NCBI GenBank assembly: GCA_016932075.1
Contig: JAFGDP010000057.1
Span: forward strand, 1-6,515
Length of the DNA: 6,515 bases
Origin: Chitinispirillaceae bacterium
GTDB lineage: Bacteria; Fibrobacterota; Chitinivibrionia; Chitinivibrionales; Chitinispirillaceae
Direction: 5' to 3'
Position 1 is the first letter of the stretch. Every line of letters begins with the position of its first letter. Below the pieces are notes generated by a model. That model was not told the origin of the DNA, made no database searches, and saw only the letters and a program-made list of their open reading frames with translations. The position numbers were made by a program, and so were the translations under genes. This document shows positions 4,728 to 6,515 of this stretch, piece by piece.

Positions 4728-6026
4728 TTATTGATAATTATTTATGGCTTCGGCCAGATCTCTGATCTCCTGATCATCAGGAAATTCTTCAAGCCCTGCT
4801 TCCGCAATTTTTTTTGCCTGATTTCTATCGCCGTTGAGCAGCAGCAGTTCCGCTTCCACACAAACGTGCCTGATCCTGAATTCACGGTCCTTTGGCACCT
4901 CTATGATCTGTGAGAGCAGTGCGCCCGCCAGGACCGGATTGTTTTTTTTCAACGCATGCCCCGCCGCGACTAAAAGCACCCAGGGCCTCGCCTGAACACT
5001 CTGACGCGCCTGTGGCAGGAGCTGCTCGGACTGCCTTGAAAAAAACAGCGTCAGGGGCCCGGGAAGCGCAAGCCGTGAACAGTGGTCGTAGGCCCAGGCC
5101 AGATGCGCGGCACCGATGTCGCCGTCAACGATCGCTTCGGTCCTTTCAGGAAGCGCTCCCATAATTTCCAGCACTTCCTTCGCCCGATGCTGCGCGCAGT
5201 GGCGATTTACCACCTTTTCATGGCCGGAACGCGCAATGGCTTTGGCTTTGTCCGGGTGCTCGATCGCCCATGTGATTTTTTCCGCGCACTCATCAACATT
5301 GCCATGCGTATAGGTGAGGAATTCGCTTCCTGGAGTGAGAAGGTCTTCCATGGAGTGGGAGAGCCGGTCGGTGACAAGGAGCGCGCCGCAGCCAACGGCC
5401 TCGAAAAAACGGAGGTTGAGATCGTCTTTTACCGACTGGTTGACAACGATCCTGCTCGACTGGTAGACCGGCGCATAATTCCCGCTGGCAAAATGTACGT
5501 TCACTTTTTTACGGAGGTCATTAAAAAAACGGACTCGTCCGGGATTTTTTTCCCCGTCAAGCCTGCCCACGAACGATACGTCGTGGATACGATCAGCCCA
5601 CGGCTTAAACTCCATGGGACTCTGGCAGAACAGGGGCAGCCACTTTATCCTGGACTGAAACGCGGAGAGAGGAGCAACCATGTTCTTCTGTCCGCAGAAC
5701 ACAAGGTCAAAAATCGCCGCATAGTGCTTGTGCCAGCGGCAGTGCAGGTGAGCATCAATCGAATACCATGCTTTCGGAAGGATTACTGATTCCAGGCCCA
5801 GATGGATGAGCGGGGTCGAATGGTCGCCCAGGAAAATGATGTCGGGTTGAAACTCATCCGCCACCTCCTTTATTCTCTGCGAACAGGTTTGTGGATCGGA
5901 AAAAAAATCAAACGGGCGGTTGTCCTCATGCGCGGGCAGCGCGACATCGGCAATAACCAGCACGCGATGTCCTGCTGATCGCCAGTGTGAGGAGAATAGA
6001 GGGGTGCCGATGCTGAGGATTTTCAC
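4728..6026 (-). CDS. CgeB-like glycosyltransferase with C-terminal helical (TPR-like) repeats, 432 aa
   Basis: Probable GT-B glycosyltransferase. Residues 2-130 form a Rossmann-like N-terminal half (KILSIGTPL, then GHRVLVIADVALP, then PDIIFLGDHSTPL at 61-73). Residues 148-290 carry the donor-binding half: HDVSFVGRLDGEKNPGRV (148-165), then DDLNLRFFEAVGCGALLVTD (201-220) with the family's Glu at 209 and GCG turn, then EFLTYTHGNVDECAEKI. Residues 300-432 are helical and repeat-like, ending GDRNQAKKIAEAGLEEFPDD, as in TPR tails. The start is GTG at 6026: it overlaps the preceding stop as GTGA, has AGGGAAG upstream, and begins at the conserved KILSIGT. An in-frame ATG at 6092 would add 22 poorly fitting residues inside the upstream gene. 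It is in an operon with a beta-barrel-like gene and rlmN. The acceptor is unknown; flagellin or an envelope glycan is possible. Confidence 0.82.
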   Translation of the reverse strand: MKILSIGTPLFSSHWRSAGHRVLVIADVALPAHEDNRPFDFFSDPQTCSQRIKEVADEFQPDIIFLGDHSTPLIHLGLESVILPKAWYSIDAHLHCRWHKHYAAIFDLVFCGQKNMVAPLSAFQSRIKWLPLFCQSPMEFKPWADRIHDVSFVGRLDGEKNPGRVRFFNDLRKKVNVHFASGNYAPVYQSSRIVVNQSVKDDLNLRFFEAVGCGALLVTDRLSHSMEDLLTPGSEFLTYTHGNVDECAEKITWAIEHPDKAKAIARSGHEKVVNRHCAQHRAKEVLEIMGALPERTEAIVDGDIGAAHLAWAYDHCSRLALPGPLTLFFSRQSEQLLPQARQSVQARPWVLLVAAGHALKKNNPVLAGALLSQIIEVPKDREFRIRHVCVEAELLLLNGDRNQAKKIAEAGLEEFPDDQEIRDLAEAINNYQ

Positions 6027-6515
6027 TTTGCGTCGCTTCCCTGGTTTCGTGTGTTGGTGCAGAAATAATCGCACGCCACTCCCTGCGACCATCCCAGTTT
6101 GGGATGATTGGTGAGGGCAACGCCCATATCTGATCTGCCGACGGTAACCGTCATGCCGAAGCTGAGGAGCAGAGGATTGCCTGAGGCCGCGACATGAAAG
6201 GCGATTGCGGGAGTGATGAAATACTCTTCACCAAAGGCAAAGCACACCGGCTGCTCGTCATGGGGAGTAATGCTAACGAGCGCTCCCTGGTTGCCGAAAC
6301 GGTTGCGCACGGTATGGATGCCGGTGTGGATGACCAGTGACGGATCGCCTCCCGTAACGCCGGATCGGTCGAGTACGATATTAGTACAGGAGAACGATAC
6401 GCCTGCCCATGACCAGGGCACCCATGCTGAGACACCTGCATGCGCGACGGTATACTCCCGGGAGAAACCTGCGCATCGCATGCGCGTGCCTGTCAGTTCT
6501 GCGCTAAGCCGGAGA
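6023..6515 (-). CDS. C-terminal part of a probable beta-barrel outer-membrane protein (gene starts beyond the right edge)
   Basis: The frame is open to the right edge with no stop, so the start lies outside the window; about 163 residues are visible. The sequence is a series of short alternating polar/apolar strands broken by Gly, Asn and Pro turns: SLVIHTGIHTVRNRFGNQG, then EEYFITPAIAFHVAASGNPL, then LLSFGMTVTVGRSDMGVALT, then PKLGWSQGVACDYF. The pattern of strand, turn, LSFGMTVTVG..., and HPKLGWS near the end recalls PorV/UPF0164-like barrel proteins, but I cannot confirm the family. A polar tail of about 11 residues (TNTRNQGSDAK) follows the last possible strand, which is unusual for a barrel that ends in its final strand. 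The stop overlaps the GTG start of the downstream glycosyltransferase (GTGA), implying translational coupling. An internal ATG at 6481 is not the likely start, because the frame continues in character upstream. Confidence 0.55.
   Translation of the reverse strand, partial: LRLSAELTGTRMRCAGFSREYTVAHAGVSAWVPWSWAGVSFSCTNIVLDRSGVTGGDPSLVIHTGIHTVRNRFGNQGALVSITPHDEQPVCFAFGEEYFITPAIAFHVAASGNPLLLSFGMTVTVGRSDMGVALTNHPKLGWSQGVACDYFCTNTRNQGSDAK

Noticed and set aside
6027..6092. Upstream ATG start for the 4728-6026 glycosyltransferase
   Set aside because: The GTG at 6026 forms a GTGA overlap with the preceding stop, has a purine-rich site upstream and begins directly at the conserved KILSIGT; the extension would lie inside the preceding gene.
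1..6515. CRISPR arrays, insertion sequences, tRNA or rRNA genes
   Set aside because: No regularly spaced direct repeats, no transposase reading frames or terminal inverted repeats, and no tRNA-like cloverleaf or rRNA sequence were seen on either strand by eye.

Overview
The window looks like a motility and surface-modification region of a flagellated, outer-membrane-bearing bacterium outside the well-studied proteobacterial groups. It carries two tandem flagellin genes with sigma-28-type promoters, two CgeB/DUF3880-type glycosyltransferases, rlmN, and the end of a gene for a probable beta-barrel outer-membrane protein. The flagellin N-terminus (MRINHNI...) and the unusual glycosyltransferases would suit a spirochaete-, Fibrobacterota/Chitinivibrionia- or similar deep lineage. 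That placement is a guess from memory, not a measurement.

Layout. Nearly everything is on the minus strand. From right to left: the 3' end of a beta-barrel-like gene (6023 to the right edge); a glycosyltransferase with a helical-repeat tail (4728-6026), which overlaps the barrel gene by GTGA; and rlmN (3622-4713), 14 nt further on. These three form an apparent operon. A small plus-strand gene of 94 codons (3310-3594) is convergent with rlmN and divergent from the next gene. Then come a 548-aa glycosyltransferase (1581-3227), a complete flagellin gene (497-1393) and the start of a second flagellin gene that runs off the left edge (1-149). Each flagellin has its own promoter, a long leader and a strong ribosome-binding site. 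A clear intrinsic terminator lies between the two flagellin genes.

How the genes may work together. The flagellins are the filament subunits. The glycosyltransferase next to them is a candidate flagellin-modifying enzyme, as such enzymes often lie beside flagellin genes. The second glycosyltransferase sits in an operon with an envelope protein gene and rlmN, so its target is less clear.

Most interesting observation. The two flagellin leaders (about 160 and 135 nt) have little overall sequence similarity but share one architecture: a sigma-28 promoter, an upstream orphan AGGAGG, a 6-bp hairpin with GGA in its tetraloop at the same distance from the start codon (with a compensatory base-pair change), a second hairpin ending exactly 5 nt before the Shine-Dalgarno, and then AAGGAGGT. 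This resembles CsrA binding sites on flagellin mRNA (the CsrA-FliW-flagellin homeostasis circuit known from Bacillus subtilis hag). It suggests that both flagellins are translationally controlled by CsrA. No csrA or fliW lies in the window.
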